Source: an uncultured Chitinophagales bacterium (GTDB lineage: Bacteria; Bacteroidota; Bacteroidia; Chitinophagales; JAHDHT01). From it: a DNA stretch of 64,000 nucleotides. Location: assembly GCA_938023075.1 (NCBI GenBank), contig CALHDG010000036.1, positions 1 through 64,000 of the forward strand, read 5' to 3'. Numbering within the stretch: the stretch's first letter is position 1; each line of letters begins with the position of its first letter. Made by a program: the position numbers and the translations under genes. This document shows positions 35,666 through 43,696 of the stretch, one piece after another. The notes under the pieces were generated by a model. That model saw only the letters and a program-made list of their open reading frames with translations, did no database searches and was not told the DNA's origin.

Positions 35666-37180
35666 ATGAAAAAATTTATTACTTTTTTACTAATTCTATT
35701 CGCATTCTTTACTTTAAAAAACAAAGTTTCAGCTCAAGGTGCGACCTGTGCCGAAGCTACACAATTGTGTGATGATCCGGCTTGCGGAGTTTTTGATATT
35801 GGTTCTGGGCAAGGTAACGATCCGATAGCAGGTGAAAGTTCATCTTGTGTTGGCAGTGACCCAAATGCAACATGGTTTTTCTTAATTGATGATCAAGGTG
35901 GGGGAGGTACAATCAATATCACTAATAATCCGGCATTGGATACCGATTTTGTTGCTTGGGGTCCTTTTGACTCACCAGCAGATGCTCTTGCTGCTTGTAA
36001 TGGCGGAATTTCACCTGCAAATGAAGTTGGGTGTGATTTTAGTGCTGCCCCTGGCGGCACAATAAATATGCCGGCGACCTCTCAAGTTGGAGATGTTTAT
36101 CTTATGGTGGTAACCAATTTCTCTAATCAACCAGGTATTCAAGTAAATGTTTCAGCACCGCCTTTGCAATGCTGTCCTGTTGCAACAGGTATGAAAGCTC
36201 CTGTTGAAATTTGTTCGGGTGGAACTGCTACATCTGCCATAACGGACTTTGAAGGTTCAGCCACGGAAATCACCGGAGCTACGCAATTTTTGAGTGATTT
36301 AGGCACCTCAACAAGTGAGACAGCCTTTGTTGCACCTGTTGCAGCAGACTTTACCAATAACACTTGCGCTCCAATTGTATTAACACTGTATCATTTATTT
36401 GATTGTGATTCAAATTGTGATGGTGCTTCAGATGGACCAGCCGTAGCAGGTAGTTTCGATGTAACCATTTATCCCGATGCAACAACCTTTGTGGCAACAG
36501 AAACCCCTGGAGCTTGTGGCACTGCGGCTATGGTGAGTATTGCCACAGCTGATGGTACGGTTTGCTTTACTGATGCTGGTGCAGTACCGGCAGATTTAGG
36601 CTGTAATATGAATGATGACCAAACTTTAAATTATACATTCGATCCTGGTTTTGCACTTGCTGCTTGTAACATGATGTTTTCTGGTTCGGTAGCTGCCTTA
36701 TGTGTAGGCACGGGTTGTGCTTGTACCGACCCTTGTTTTGTGGAGTATGACCCTGCGGCTGCGCCACCCGGTGATGCAACTTTATGTGTTACTCCTGTAC
36801 CACCAATGCCTTGTGATGATGGAGATCCGTGTACTGAAAATGATATGCAAGAAGTAGGTGGTGACGGAGTTACTATTTGTGCTCCTTGTGTTGGTATGGT
36901 AGTTGCCCCACCTGACCCAACTTTTTCAGTTGCCCCCAACCCCATTCCATTTTGTAGTGGACCAGTTGCTATTACTGCAACTACACCAGGAGGTACTTTC
37001 TCCGGTAGCGGTGCTCCATTAGTGGTTAGTACTACTGTTGATCCTTTATTGGGCAATCCTGGTGTACCATATTCCCTAACCTATACTGTTTCAACGCCAG
37101 GTGGTTGTATGGATAGTTCTACTATTATGTTTACAATAGTTAATGATTGTAATGCCAACGGTGGAGAGTTCGGTAATTAA
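35666..37180 (+). CDS. Secreted Cys-rich protein, paralogue of the preceding one
   Basis: A 504-residue protein starting at the ATG at 35666, with a signal peptide (about 1-23, KVSAQG). The N-terminal ~140 residues (CAEATQLCDDPACGVFDIGSG...) form one beta-sandwich-like domain; later segments are Cys-paired. The last ~80 residues (PIPFCSGPVAIT to CNANGGEFGN) match the end of the protein at 32933-35473. Both end in DC-x-ANGG-x-F and neither has a T9SS type A domain. An upstream TTG at 35654 would add four residues and is not needed. Confidence 0.72.
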   Translation: MKKFITFLLILFAFFTLKNKVSAQGATCAEATQLCDDPACGVFDIGSGQGNDPIAGESSSCVGSDPNATWFFLIDDQGGGGTINITNNPALDTDFVAWGPFDSPADALAACNGGISPANEVGCDFSAAPGGTINMPATSQVGDVYLMVVTNFSNQPGIQVNVSAPPLQCCPVATGMKAPVEICSGGTATSAITDFEGSATEITGATQFLSDLGTSTSETAFVAPVAADFTNNTCAPIVLTLYHLFDCDSNCDGASDGPAVAGSFDVTIYPDATTFVATETPGACGTAAMVSIATADGTVCFTDAGAVPADLGCNMNDDQTLNYTFDPGFALAACNMMFSGSVAALCVGTGCACTDPCFVEYDPAAAPPGDATLCVTPVPPMPCDDGDPCTENDMQEVGGDGVTICAPCVGMVVAPPDPTFSVAPNPIPFCSGPVAITATTPGGTFSGSGAPLVVSTTVDPLLGNPGVPYSLTYTVSTPGGCMDSSTIMFTIVNDCNANGGEFGN

Positions 37181-37204
37181 AAATAAGTTTAAGAAGATAT
37201 TAAC

Positions 37205-37236
37205 AAGCCTGTTCAGTTTTTGAATGGGCTTTTTTA
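37205..37236 (+). terminator. Terminator after the 504-residue secreted protein
   Basis: AAGCCTGTTCA (37205-37215) pairs with TGAATGGGCTT (37221-37231), including two G-T pairs, followed by Ts. Its left arm is identical to the one at 35499, so gene end and terminator were duplicated together. Confidence 0.75.
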
Positions 37237-37253
37237 ATGACTACTGGAATTAA

Positions 37254-37916
37254 TTAAAACGGACAATTAGTCGGCAGAGGAGGTTGCTCGCTTAAGGCTT
37301 TAGCAAATTCACCTGATAGCACCGTACATTCAAAACCATTGGCAACCGAACCTTTGAAAACCTTGCCGCCATAACCGGTAGGGTGCATCCATGCTCTTAT
37401 CAGTACTTCTACGTTTTCAGAAATATTTACCCGACCGCCGGTTCGTGTAAAAGGTTGCTCGTTTACGTGGCTATGTCCCAATACACGACGGTAAATTAAT
37501 TGACCATCTAATGAAACAACTTCCCACCAATTGGCATATTGATTGCAGCCGGTATCCGGACTTTCGATAGTAACGGCGAAAGTGTAACTGTTTGGGTTAC
37601 CGGTAACGGTTACATTAGTTACATCAGCTACTATATTGTTACAAGCGATATTTTCTGCCAAAAAAGTACTGTTTGAAGGTACACTAAAGTTAGTTTGTAA
37701 TTGAATCCGGTCGTTTGCCTGAAAAATTACGGTGGCATTGCTTTCAATTATTCCATTTGAAAGAATTTCTTCGTTAGCTTTATATATGCCACTGCTTATG
37801 TTTCCTGTTTCGTATTGAGCGGTTTCGCAAGTTTTGTCATAATTGATTTGCGAAAAAATTAAAATTGGAAAAGCAAACAGAAAAACTTTTATAAAAAATA
37901 CTTCTAGACGAATCAT
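37254..37916 (-). CDS. Secreted protein with a beta-repeat segment
   Basis: A 220-residue protein with a signal peptide (about 1-22). Residues 35-85 (SGIYKANEEILSNGIIESNATVIFQANDRIQL) carry the A-x-x-x-I...F-x-A-x-x-x-I-x-L pattern seen at the ends of many secreted Bacteroidota proteins. The rest has a Cys-paired beta domain with the WWEVVSLDG segment. Function unknown; probably on the cell surface. It faces the preceding gene convergently. Confidence 0.6.
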   Translation of the reverse strand: MIRLEVFFIKVFLFAFPILIFSQINYDKTCETAQYETGNISSGIYKANEEILSNGIIESNATVIFQANDRIQLQTNFSVPSNSTFLAENIACNNIVADVTNVTVTGNPNSYTFAVTIESPDTGCNQYANWWEVVSLDGQLIYRRVLGHSHVNEQPFTRTGGRVNISENVEVLIRAWMHPTGYGGKVFKGSVANGFECTVLSGEFAKALSEQPPLPTNCPF

Positions 37917-37980
37917 AATCTATTTTATTGATAAAGATAAAACTTTTTGTATGAGAGAGGGGGTTTTAGTAGATTAACAC

Positions 37981-38010
37981 AACAAGTTTAGTAAAGTAGT
38001 TGATACTTTA
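37981..38010 (-). repeat. Terminal-repeat-like motif R3, copy 4
   Basis: AACAAGTTTAGTAAAGTAGTTGATACTTT, the same orientation as 24558. It lies 55 bp before the R1 element. Confidence 0.55.
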
Positions 38011-38064
38011 ATGTTTTCGGGTGCCCTCATTTTTTTTTGTCTACGAAGAACCGAAGTTTTTAAA

Positions 38065-38177
38065 CTAGCCCCGATTGCAGCGGTTATGCCATTTTGCGGA
38101 GGTTTTGCAGCGTTGGCAAATGGCATTTGAGCGGAAAGCGGGACTACCTTTGGCAATGAATACCGCACTTTCGCTTC
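38065..38177 (+). repeat. Structured repeat R1, full copy
   Basis: CTAGCCCCGATTGCAGCGGTT, inner stem ATGCCATTT (38086-38094) with AAATGGCAT (38118-38126), TTGAGCGGAAAGCGGG, then a spacer and TTCGCTTC followed by As. Outer and internal-loop positions pair as in the other copies. Confidence 0.85.
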
Positions 38178-38318
38178 AAAAAAAAATTAATGCAAAAGTG
38201 CTATTTAGTATAGTGGTTAGAAAAAACTTGTTAATAATAGCTACTTAATTATTGTTTCGCTTCTAAATTGAGTAAATTTAATTATTTAAAAACCGAATGG
38301 GATAAGTATATTTACCCG

Positions 38319-38933
38319 ATGATGTTAATTGGTATTGCCGGTGGAACGGGATCGGGCAAAACAACAGTAGTCAACAAAATAGCCAATGCCGTACCCAAAG
38401 GTTCTATAGCAAGGGTTTCGCAAGATGCTTACTATAAAGATAATAAGGATTTGCCACCGGAAGAAAGGAAGCAGATAAATTTTGATCATCCTAACTCGAT
38501 TGATTGGGATTTGCTGATTGAACACTTGAAATTATTATTAAATGGGCAATCAATTGATATGCCGGTGTACTCTTTTTTAACTAGTACAAGGGCAAAAGAA
38601 ACCATAACGGTAGTTTCAAAGCCGGTGATAATTGTTGAAGGTATTTTAATTTTAGTGTATAAAGCGATTAGGGATTTATGCACCATGAAAATTTTTGTAG
38701 ATGCCCCGTCGGATGAGCGGTTGATAAGAGTTATTGAACGCGATTTGCGCGAACGGGGAAGAGATGTAAATGAAGTATTAGCACGCTATTTAAAAACCGT
38801 TAAGCCCATGCACGAGCAATTTATTGAGCCTTCTAAACGTCATGCCGATATTATAGTACCTCAAGGGGGCAGTAATAAGGTAGCCATTAATTTGTTGGCT
38901 TCGATGGTGTTGGAAAAATTGGAAAATGATTGA
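38319..38933 (+). CDS. udk: Uridine kinase
   Basis: A 204-residue kinase that phosphorylates uridine and cytidine in pyrimidine salvage. The P-loop GIAGGTGSGKTT is at the N-terminus, with QDAYYKD and NFDHPNSIDW typical of the family, and the RxxRDLRERGRD lid. I start at the ATG pair at 38319/38322 (MMLIGIAGG); the upstream TTG at 38268 would add 17 residues not seen in the family. Stands alone. Confidence 0.93.
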   Translation: MMLIGIAGGTGSGKTTVVNKIANAVPKGSIARVSQDAYYKDNKDLPPEERKQINFDHPNSIDWDLLIEHLKLLLNGQSIDMPVYSFLTSTRAKETITVVSKPVIIVEGILILVYKAIRDLCTMKIFVDAPSDERLIRVIERDLRERGRDVNEVLARYLKTVKPMHEQFIEPSKRHADIIVPQGGSNKVAINLLASMVLEKLEND

Positions 38934-39150
38934 TTTTTTAAGTTTGAATGATAAATGCGATATGTTGAATCATTGAAAATTTGGGTACAACTCCTATAGT
39001 TTCAATTTAATATATGATACCAAATTGACTATATAATGTAACACAAATGTTGGTTTATTGTTGGTGACATTTTCTTTAAAATACTCGCTCTAACTATCCT
39101 AAAAACCAGCTTCATAATTTATTACTCAACCTTTATAATTAAATAACGGA
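38934..39150. other. Intergenic region with partial R4
   Basis: About 215 bp. Contains a truncated R4 copy (39017-39090). Nothing else recognised. Confidence 0.5.
39017..39090 (+). repeat. Partial copy of MITE-like repeat R4
   Basis: ATACCAAATTGAC...AATGTAACACAAAT, then TTGGTGACATTTTC and AAAATACTCGC, matching the left ~90 bp of the element at 12196. Right end lost. Confidence 0.6.
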
Positions 39151-40008
39151 ATGATAAAATTAGTGGAATGCCCAAGAGATGCGATGCAAGGCATCAAAAA
39201 AATGATACCGGCTGAAAATAAGGCAGCATACATTAATGAATTGCTTAAGGTTGGTTTTGATACTATTGACTGCGGCAGCTTTGTTTCGCCAAGGGCGATA
39301 CCCCAAATGGCAGATACGGCATTAGTGTTATCGAAGTTGGATTTAAGCAACACCAACAGCAAACTTTCGGTAATTGTAGCCAATAAAAGAGGTGCCATTG
39401 ATGCCGCTTTTTTTGAGCAGATTGATTATTTGGGTTATCCCTTTTCCATATCAGAGACTTTTCAACAAAGAAATACCAATGCTACTATTGAAGAATCAAT
39501 GAATAGGGTAGAGGCTATTCAAAAAATTTGTCAAACCTATCGCAAACAATTGCTGATTTATATTTCTATGGGCTTTGGCAATCCATACAATAACCCTAAG
39601 GACCCATGGAATACCGAAATAGTTATGAAATGGGTTGATCGATTAGCGGCTTTAGATATTCGCTTATTCGCGCTTTCGGATACGATTGGAATAGCGGATG
39701 CTAAAACGATCAATTACATTTTTTCAGCGTTGATTCCTCAATATCCTGAATTAGAGATTGGGGCACATTTTCATACTACTCCTGATACTTGGAGGGTAAA
39801 AGTAGAAGCAGCATACAAAGCGGGTTGTAGACGGTTTGATGGAGCTTTAAAAGGTTACGGCGGTTGCCCAATGGCAAAAGATGAACTAACCGGTAATATG
39901 CCTACGGAAAATTTAATTCAATATTTTAAAGAACAAGCAGTTGAGTTAAATTTAAACGAAGCACATTTAACGAAAGCCTTACAACAAACGAATTATATAT
40001 TTTTGTAA
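39151..40008 (+). CDS. Hydroxymethylglutaryl-CoA lyase-like protein
   Basis: A 285-residue TIM-barrel of the HMGL family. The N-terminus ECPRDAMQGIKKMI corresponds to the usual E-x-x-x-RDGLQ active-site stretch; GAHFHTT provides the metal-binding histidine pair; GGCPMAKDELTGNMPTENL is the signature with the catalytic Cys. HMG-CoA lyase splits HMG-CoA into acetyl-CoA and acetoacetate in leucine breakdown. Glycine and leucine of RDGLQ are replaced by Ala-Met, so the exact substrate is slightly uncertain. Confidence 0.85.
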   Translation: MIKLVECPRDAMQGIKKMIPAENKAAYINELLKVGFDTIDCGSFVSPRAIPQMADTALVLSKLDLSNTNSKLSVIVANKRGAIDAAFFEQIDYLGYPFSISETFQQRNTNATIEESMNRVEAIQKICQTYRKQLLIYISMGFGNPYNNPKDPWNTEIVMKWVDRLAALDIRLFALSDTIGIADAKTINYIFSALIPQYPELEIGAHFHTTPDTWRVKVEAAYKAGCRRFDGALKGYGGCPMAKDELTGNMPTENLIQYFKEQAVELNLNEAHLTKALQQTNYIFL

Positions 40009-40215
40009 TGTTTAATGGTTGTTATGAATGAACAATTGTTACTCAACACAGAGAATAAAAACCTTAGAACTGATAAGAAAAAACTCAATTTTTTATTTTT
40101 TTTTAATTCTAACTACCTGCACTACAGTTAATTAACACTAATATGTTGAAATAAGGAGTTACTTTCAGCAAAAAAGTACTCTAAATAACATTAACAAAAG
40201 ATAACTTTTTATAAG

Positions 40216-40926
40216 ATGATTCAAGTAACGAAAGGAATTACTAATACAGCCAATGAAACGGGCGCTGCTGTTACAGAAGCTCTATCTACAACCTATAATA
40301 CCATTGCAGGATCTTTACCTACCTTACTTAGTGCTTTAGTACTATTAATTATAGGATGGATTGTGGCACGTATTATTCGTAGTGTGATCTTGAGAATTTT
40401 AAAAGCGATCAATTTTGATGGCTTGGTAGCAAAAACCGGAGCCAACCAATACATTGCCAAAACTGGTATAAAGGGTGGTTTAAGTAGTATTTTTGCCAAA
40501 ATTGTGTATTGGATGATTATGTTGGTAGTATTGAATATTTTCTTCAGTAAATTGGGTATTACTGCGGTTACCGAACTATTTGACAAAGTAGTGGCTTATT
40601 TGCCAAATATTATTGTTGGCATCATATTACTATTAGTTGGCTTATGGTTGTCAGATTTTGTGAAGAATTTAGTTACCGCTCCTTTAGCGGCGAATAATGT
40701 AAAGGCTGCCGATACATTAGGTAATGTAGCAAAAGGTTTTGTATTGTTTTTAGTTGGTTCTATGGTGTTAACACAAGTAGGTATTGGTACTGATATTGTG
40801 AACAGTGTAGTTAGTTCATTTTTTAGTGCGCTTGGTTATGGTGCAGCTTTAGCATTTGCCATTGCATTTGGCTGGGGCGGCAAAGATTGGGCTGCTGAAA
40901 TCATCAACAAAAACTTTAAGAAATAA
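40216..40926 (+). CDS. Mechanosensitive-channel-like TM-helix repeat protein
   Basis: A 236-residue membrane protein with about five hydrophobic helices. The segments LPTLLSALVLLIIGWIVARII and LPNIIVGIILLLVGLWLSDFV are two copies of the conserved TM-helix repeat found in MscS-related proteins. The cytoplasmic beta-domain of a true MscS channel is absent, so gating function is uncertain. The C-terminus (FGWGGKDWAAEIINKNF) is typical of this short subfamily. Followed by a terminator. Confidence 0.8.
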   Translation: MIQVTKGITNTANETGAAVTEALSTTYNTIAGSLPTLLSALVLLIIGWIVARIIRSVILRILKAINFDGLVAKTGANQYIAKTGIKGGLSSIFAKIVYWMIMLVVLNIFFSKLGITAVTELFDKVVAYLPNIIVGIILLLVGLWLSDFVKNLVTAPLAANNVKAADTLGNVAKGFVLFLVGSMVLTQVGIGTDIVNSVVSSFFSALGYGAALAFAIAFGWGGKDWAAEIINKNFKK

Positions 40927-40947
40927 CTCAACAAAAATATTTTTTAA

Positions 40948-40980
40948 AAGCGGATATCATTTTTGGTGTTCGCTTTTTTT
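40948..40980 (+). terminator. Terminator of the MscS-TM-like gene
   Basis: AAGCGGATATCA (40948-40959) pairs with TGGTGTTCGCTT (40964-40975) including three G-T pairs, then a T-run. It lies 22 bp after the stop. Confidence 0.75.
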
Positions 40981-41299
40981 ATGCTTTTTTGAGTTATATT
41001 ATCGATCTAAGCCTATATACAAAGCAGGAATGACTTTATTTCTGCTTTCTAAGATTAGTGTAACTTTTACTATTAAGTTGGCTAACTTTTTTTGCTACCG
41101 AATTAGTCATCTCAATGGAAAAGGAATAAAATAATTTACATCATCATTTCTATGCAATTATTTTTTATATACGATGATCATACAATTAGTAGTTTTAAGT
41201 GAATTTGTAGTTTAATTTTTCGCTTTTTTCATAATTTGTGAATTTTACTTAAAAATATGACATTTTATCAGTTTTTTATCCTTTTCTAAAATAAAACTT

Positions 41300-41307
41300 T
41301 ACTTTTG
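41300..41307 (+). promoter_or_regulatory. Candidate -7 box for the YceI gene
   Basis: TACTTTTG matches TAnnTTTG, 37 bp before the start at 41345. Confidence 0.4.
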
Positions 41308-41344
41308 AAGTAATAATTGATCTAAAATTAAAATTTTTAATTTC

Positions 41345-41929
41345 ATGAAAAAATATATAATTCTACTTGGCGTACTTATGGGAGTTTGGCAGTTAAACGC
41401 CCAAAAATTAGCTACGCGTACCGCTCATATAGAAGTTCAATCATCCAACAATATTCACGATATTGAGGCAGATAATTATCAGGTGGTTAGTACCTTAGAT
41501 ACAGAAACCGGCGCGGTGCAATTCATCGCTTTATTAAAATCATTTGAATTTAAGGTAGGTGCGATAAATCGGGTAATGAATAGTCGTATGTTAGATGTTA
41601 CGCAATATCCTAAAATAAAATTTGACGGTAAAATAACGAATATCGAAAGTATCAATTTTAGTCAACCTGGAGAATACAAAATTGATGTAAATGGAACTCT
41701 CTACATTTGGGATGAAAAAAGAGTAACCAAGGCAACCGGATTGTTAGTTGTTAATGAAGACGGCACGGTAAGCGGAAGTTCAGACTTTAATATTAAAATT
41801 GAAGAGATGAATGTAGATAAGATCAATAGTATTATGAAAGAAAAATTACCGGCAATTCTTGCTATTGATGTAGACAGATTAGGCATTTCACGTGATGTGA
41901 ATATTGAAGTAGATATGTTGTATAAATAG
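41345..41929 (+). CDS. YceI family protein
   Basis: A 194-residue exported protein with a signal peptide (about 1-19, WQLNAQ). The mature part has the YceI pattern: a lipocalin-like barrel with FEFKVGAINRVMNSRMLDVTQYPKIKFDGKI and a central GEYKIDVNGTLYI. YceI proteins bind polyprenoid or other lipids in the periplasm; the ligand here is unknown. The next gene follows 41 bp downstream on the same strand. Confidence 0.9.
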   Translation: MKKYIILLGVLMGVWQLNAQKLATRTAHIEVQSSNNIHDIEADNYQVVSTLDTETGAVQFIALLKSFEFKVGAINRVMNSRMLDVTQYPKIKFDGKITNIESINFSQPGEYKIDVNGTLYIWDEKRVTKATGLLVVNEDGTVSGSSDFNIKIEEMNVDKINSIMKEKLPAILAIDVDRLGISRDVNIEVDMLYK

Positions 41930-41970
41930 ATTTTGGCGTGGTTTAAAGTTAAAGTAGAATTAGTTCGTTA

Positions 41971-42549
41971 ATGGAAAATAGAATTGCAACATCTTGTCCG
42001 TATTGTCATGATACAGATATCCAAAAAAATGGCTTTAGTAATGATGGTATACAACGATGGCTTTGTAAAACTTGTAATAAAAGTTTTCAGCTTGCTTATA
42101 AAGCAAGAAAACAATCAGATTCTAATAAAATATATATCGGGGTAGCTTTATTTTTTTGTTTGTTCGCCGGTATAGCACTACTATCAGGTCTTTATTTCTT
42201 GAACATGCCTGATAAAAATTATAGTAATGTGAAAGCAGATTATACCCTTCAAGCAACCGCTTTGCTAGCTGAATTTGAAAAAAATGAAGCTAAAGCCAAC
42301 CAAAAATATATGGATAAAGTAATTGACGTAAATGGAACAATTGCAGAAATTACCAAAGACCAAAAAGGCGCAACCGTAGTGGCTTTAAGAAACAAAGATG
42401 CCTTTTCTGGCGTACTCTGCACGTTAACAGAAGGTAGCAATAATGATATTAAGTCTTATGCTGTAGGTAAACCCATAAAAATACGGGGCGTTTGCACCGG
42501 TATGCTCATGGATGTAGTGTTGAACAAAGCAGTTGTAGTAAAAGAGTAG
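41971..42549 (+). CDS. Membrane protein with IS1-type zinc ribbon and OB-fold-like domain
   Basis: A 192-residue protein of three parts. Residues 8-40 (CPYCHDTDIQKNGF...CKTCNKSFQ) are a four-cysteine zinc ribbon (Cys9, 12, 32, 35) of the type found in IS1 InsA and DNA-binding proteins. Residues about 53-76 form one membrane helix. Residues about 100-190 (VIDVNGTIAEI...KPIKIRGVCTGML) resemble the OB-fold-like tRNA_anti-like family. No transposase catalytic domain is present, so it is not an IS. The zinc ribbon would be cytoplasmic and the OB-fold part outside. Function unknown. Confidence 0.72.
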   Translation: MENRIATSCPYCHDTDIQKNGFSNDGIQRWLCKTCNKSFQLAYKARKQSDSNKIYIGVALFFCLFAGIALLSGLYFLNMPDKNYSNVKADYTLQATALLAEFEKNEAKANQKYMDKVIDVNGTIAEITKDQKGATVVALRNKDAFSGVLCTLTEGSNNDIKSYAVGKPIKIRGVCTGMLMDVVLNKAVVVKE

Positions 42550-42581
42550 TCAAAAACATTTTATAGTTAACAGGCAATTCG

Positions 42582-43649
42582 GTGTCCAGAAAGATCATAC
42601 ATATTGATATGGATGCTTTCTATGCTTCCGTTGAACAACGGGATAATCCATCCTTGAGAGGCAAAGCCATTGCAGTTGGCGGAGGTAGTAAACGTGGGGT
42701 AATTACTACTGCTAGTTACGAAGCACGTAAATTTGGGGTTCGATCGGCTATGCCGGGTTTTAAAGCTCGTCAATTATGTCCACACTTAATTTTTGTAAAA
42801 ACCCGTTTTGAGGCTTATAAAGAAGCCTCCAAAATGATCCGGTTAGTATTTCAAGAATATACGGATTTAATTGAACCCCTTTCATTAGATGAAGCCTTTT
42901 TAGATGTAAGCCAGAACAAAAAGAAGGAACCTTTAGCAACTAAAGTAGCCGAGCAAATACGTCAACAAGTTTTTGAAACTACACAATTGACATGTTCAGC
43001 CGGTGTTTCCTATTGCAAGTTTTTAGCGAAAGTAGCTTCGGATATGAACAAGCCGAATGGCTTAACGGTTATCAAACCACATCAAGCAGAACAATTTTTA
43101 GAACAGTTGCCGATCGAAAAATTTTTCGGCATTGGAAAAGTAACGGCAAAAAAAATGCAAGCAAAAGGCATTTTTACAGGTGCCGATTTAAAAGCCCTGA
43201 GCGAAATTGAAATGGCACAACAATTTGGTAAAATGGGGCGGTATTATTTTCAGATTGTTCGAGGTATTGATGACAGACCGGTAAATAACCAACGCATTCG
43301 AAAATCAATTGGTATAGAGCGTACCTTATTAAACAATGTATCAGCAATAGAAGAAATTCAATTTATTTTAAAAGAGTTGATCCCCAAATTTTATGAACGC
43401 CTGCAAAAAGCAAACAACTATGGCAGAACTTTAACACTAAAAATAAAAACGGCTGATTTTCAAACGATAACCCGCAGCATCAGCAAAAAATTTTTCATCA
43501 CTGAAGTAGAGGATATTGAAAAGATCGCCAATCAATTATTGTTAGAAAACCAAGATGCCTTTAATGAATTGCGATTAATTGGTTTGTCTGCCAGTAATCT
43601 ACAACAAGAAAACGAAAACCAAAGCGGGCAATTGACTATGGATTTGTAG
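42582..43649 (+). CDS. dinB: DNA polymerase IV
   Basis: A 355-residue Y-family polymerase for error-prone synthesis across damaged DNA. IIHIDMDAFYASVE contains the first catalytic Asp, and PLSLDEAFLDVS the Asp-Glu pair; the little-finger domain follows from about 240. The start is a GTG at 42582; no ATG gives the full N-terminal motif. No beta-clamp motif is obvious at the C-terminus (NQSGQLTMDL may be a weak one). 32 bp after the preceding gene. Confidence 0.94.
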   Translation: MSRKIIHIDMDAFYASVEQRDNPSLRGKAIAVGGGSKRGVITTASYEARKFGVRSAMPGFKARQLCPHLIFVKTRFEAYKEASKMIRLVFQEYTDLIEPLSLDEAFLDVSQNKKKEPLATKVAEQIRQQVFETTQLTCSAGVSYCKFLAKVASDMNKPNGLTVIKPHQAEQFLEQLPIEKFFGIGKVTAKKMQAKGIFTGADLKALSEIEMAQQFGKMGRYYFQIVRGIDDRPVNNQRIRKSIGIERTLLNNVSAIEEIQFILKELIPKFYERLQKANNYGRTLTLKIKTADFQTITRSISKKFFITEVEDIEKIANQLLLENQDAFNELRLIGLSASNLQQENENQSGQLTMDL

Positions 43650-43696
43650 ATGCAATGATTAATACCAAATTGCAATCCAAATCAATAAATCACTAA

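Larger units (their letters stand above)
37917..38318. other. Intergenic region holding an R1 element
   Basis: 400 bp between divergent genes. It contains an R3 motif (37981-38010), a full R1 element (38065-38177), and a degenerate R3-like right end near 38200-38230. A further TTTCGCTTC lies at 38254. No gene is seen. Confidence 0.6.
40927..41344. other. Intergenic region without a gene
   Basis: About 420 bp of A/T-rich sequence. Contains the terminator at 40948-40980 and the promoter box at 41300. No open frame with support. Confidence 0.55.

Noticed and set aside
36631-37056. 141-codon minus-strand frame inside the 504-residue secreted protein
   Set aside because: Shadow of a gene with a signal peptide and Cys pattern on the plus strand.
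41971-42100. IS1 insertion sequence
   Set aside because: Only the zinc ribbon resembles InsA; no transposase domain, no inverted ends.
43661-43680. Another R4 copy
   Set aside because: Only about 12 bases (ATACCAAATTG) match; too short to call.
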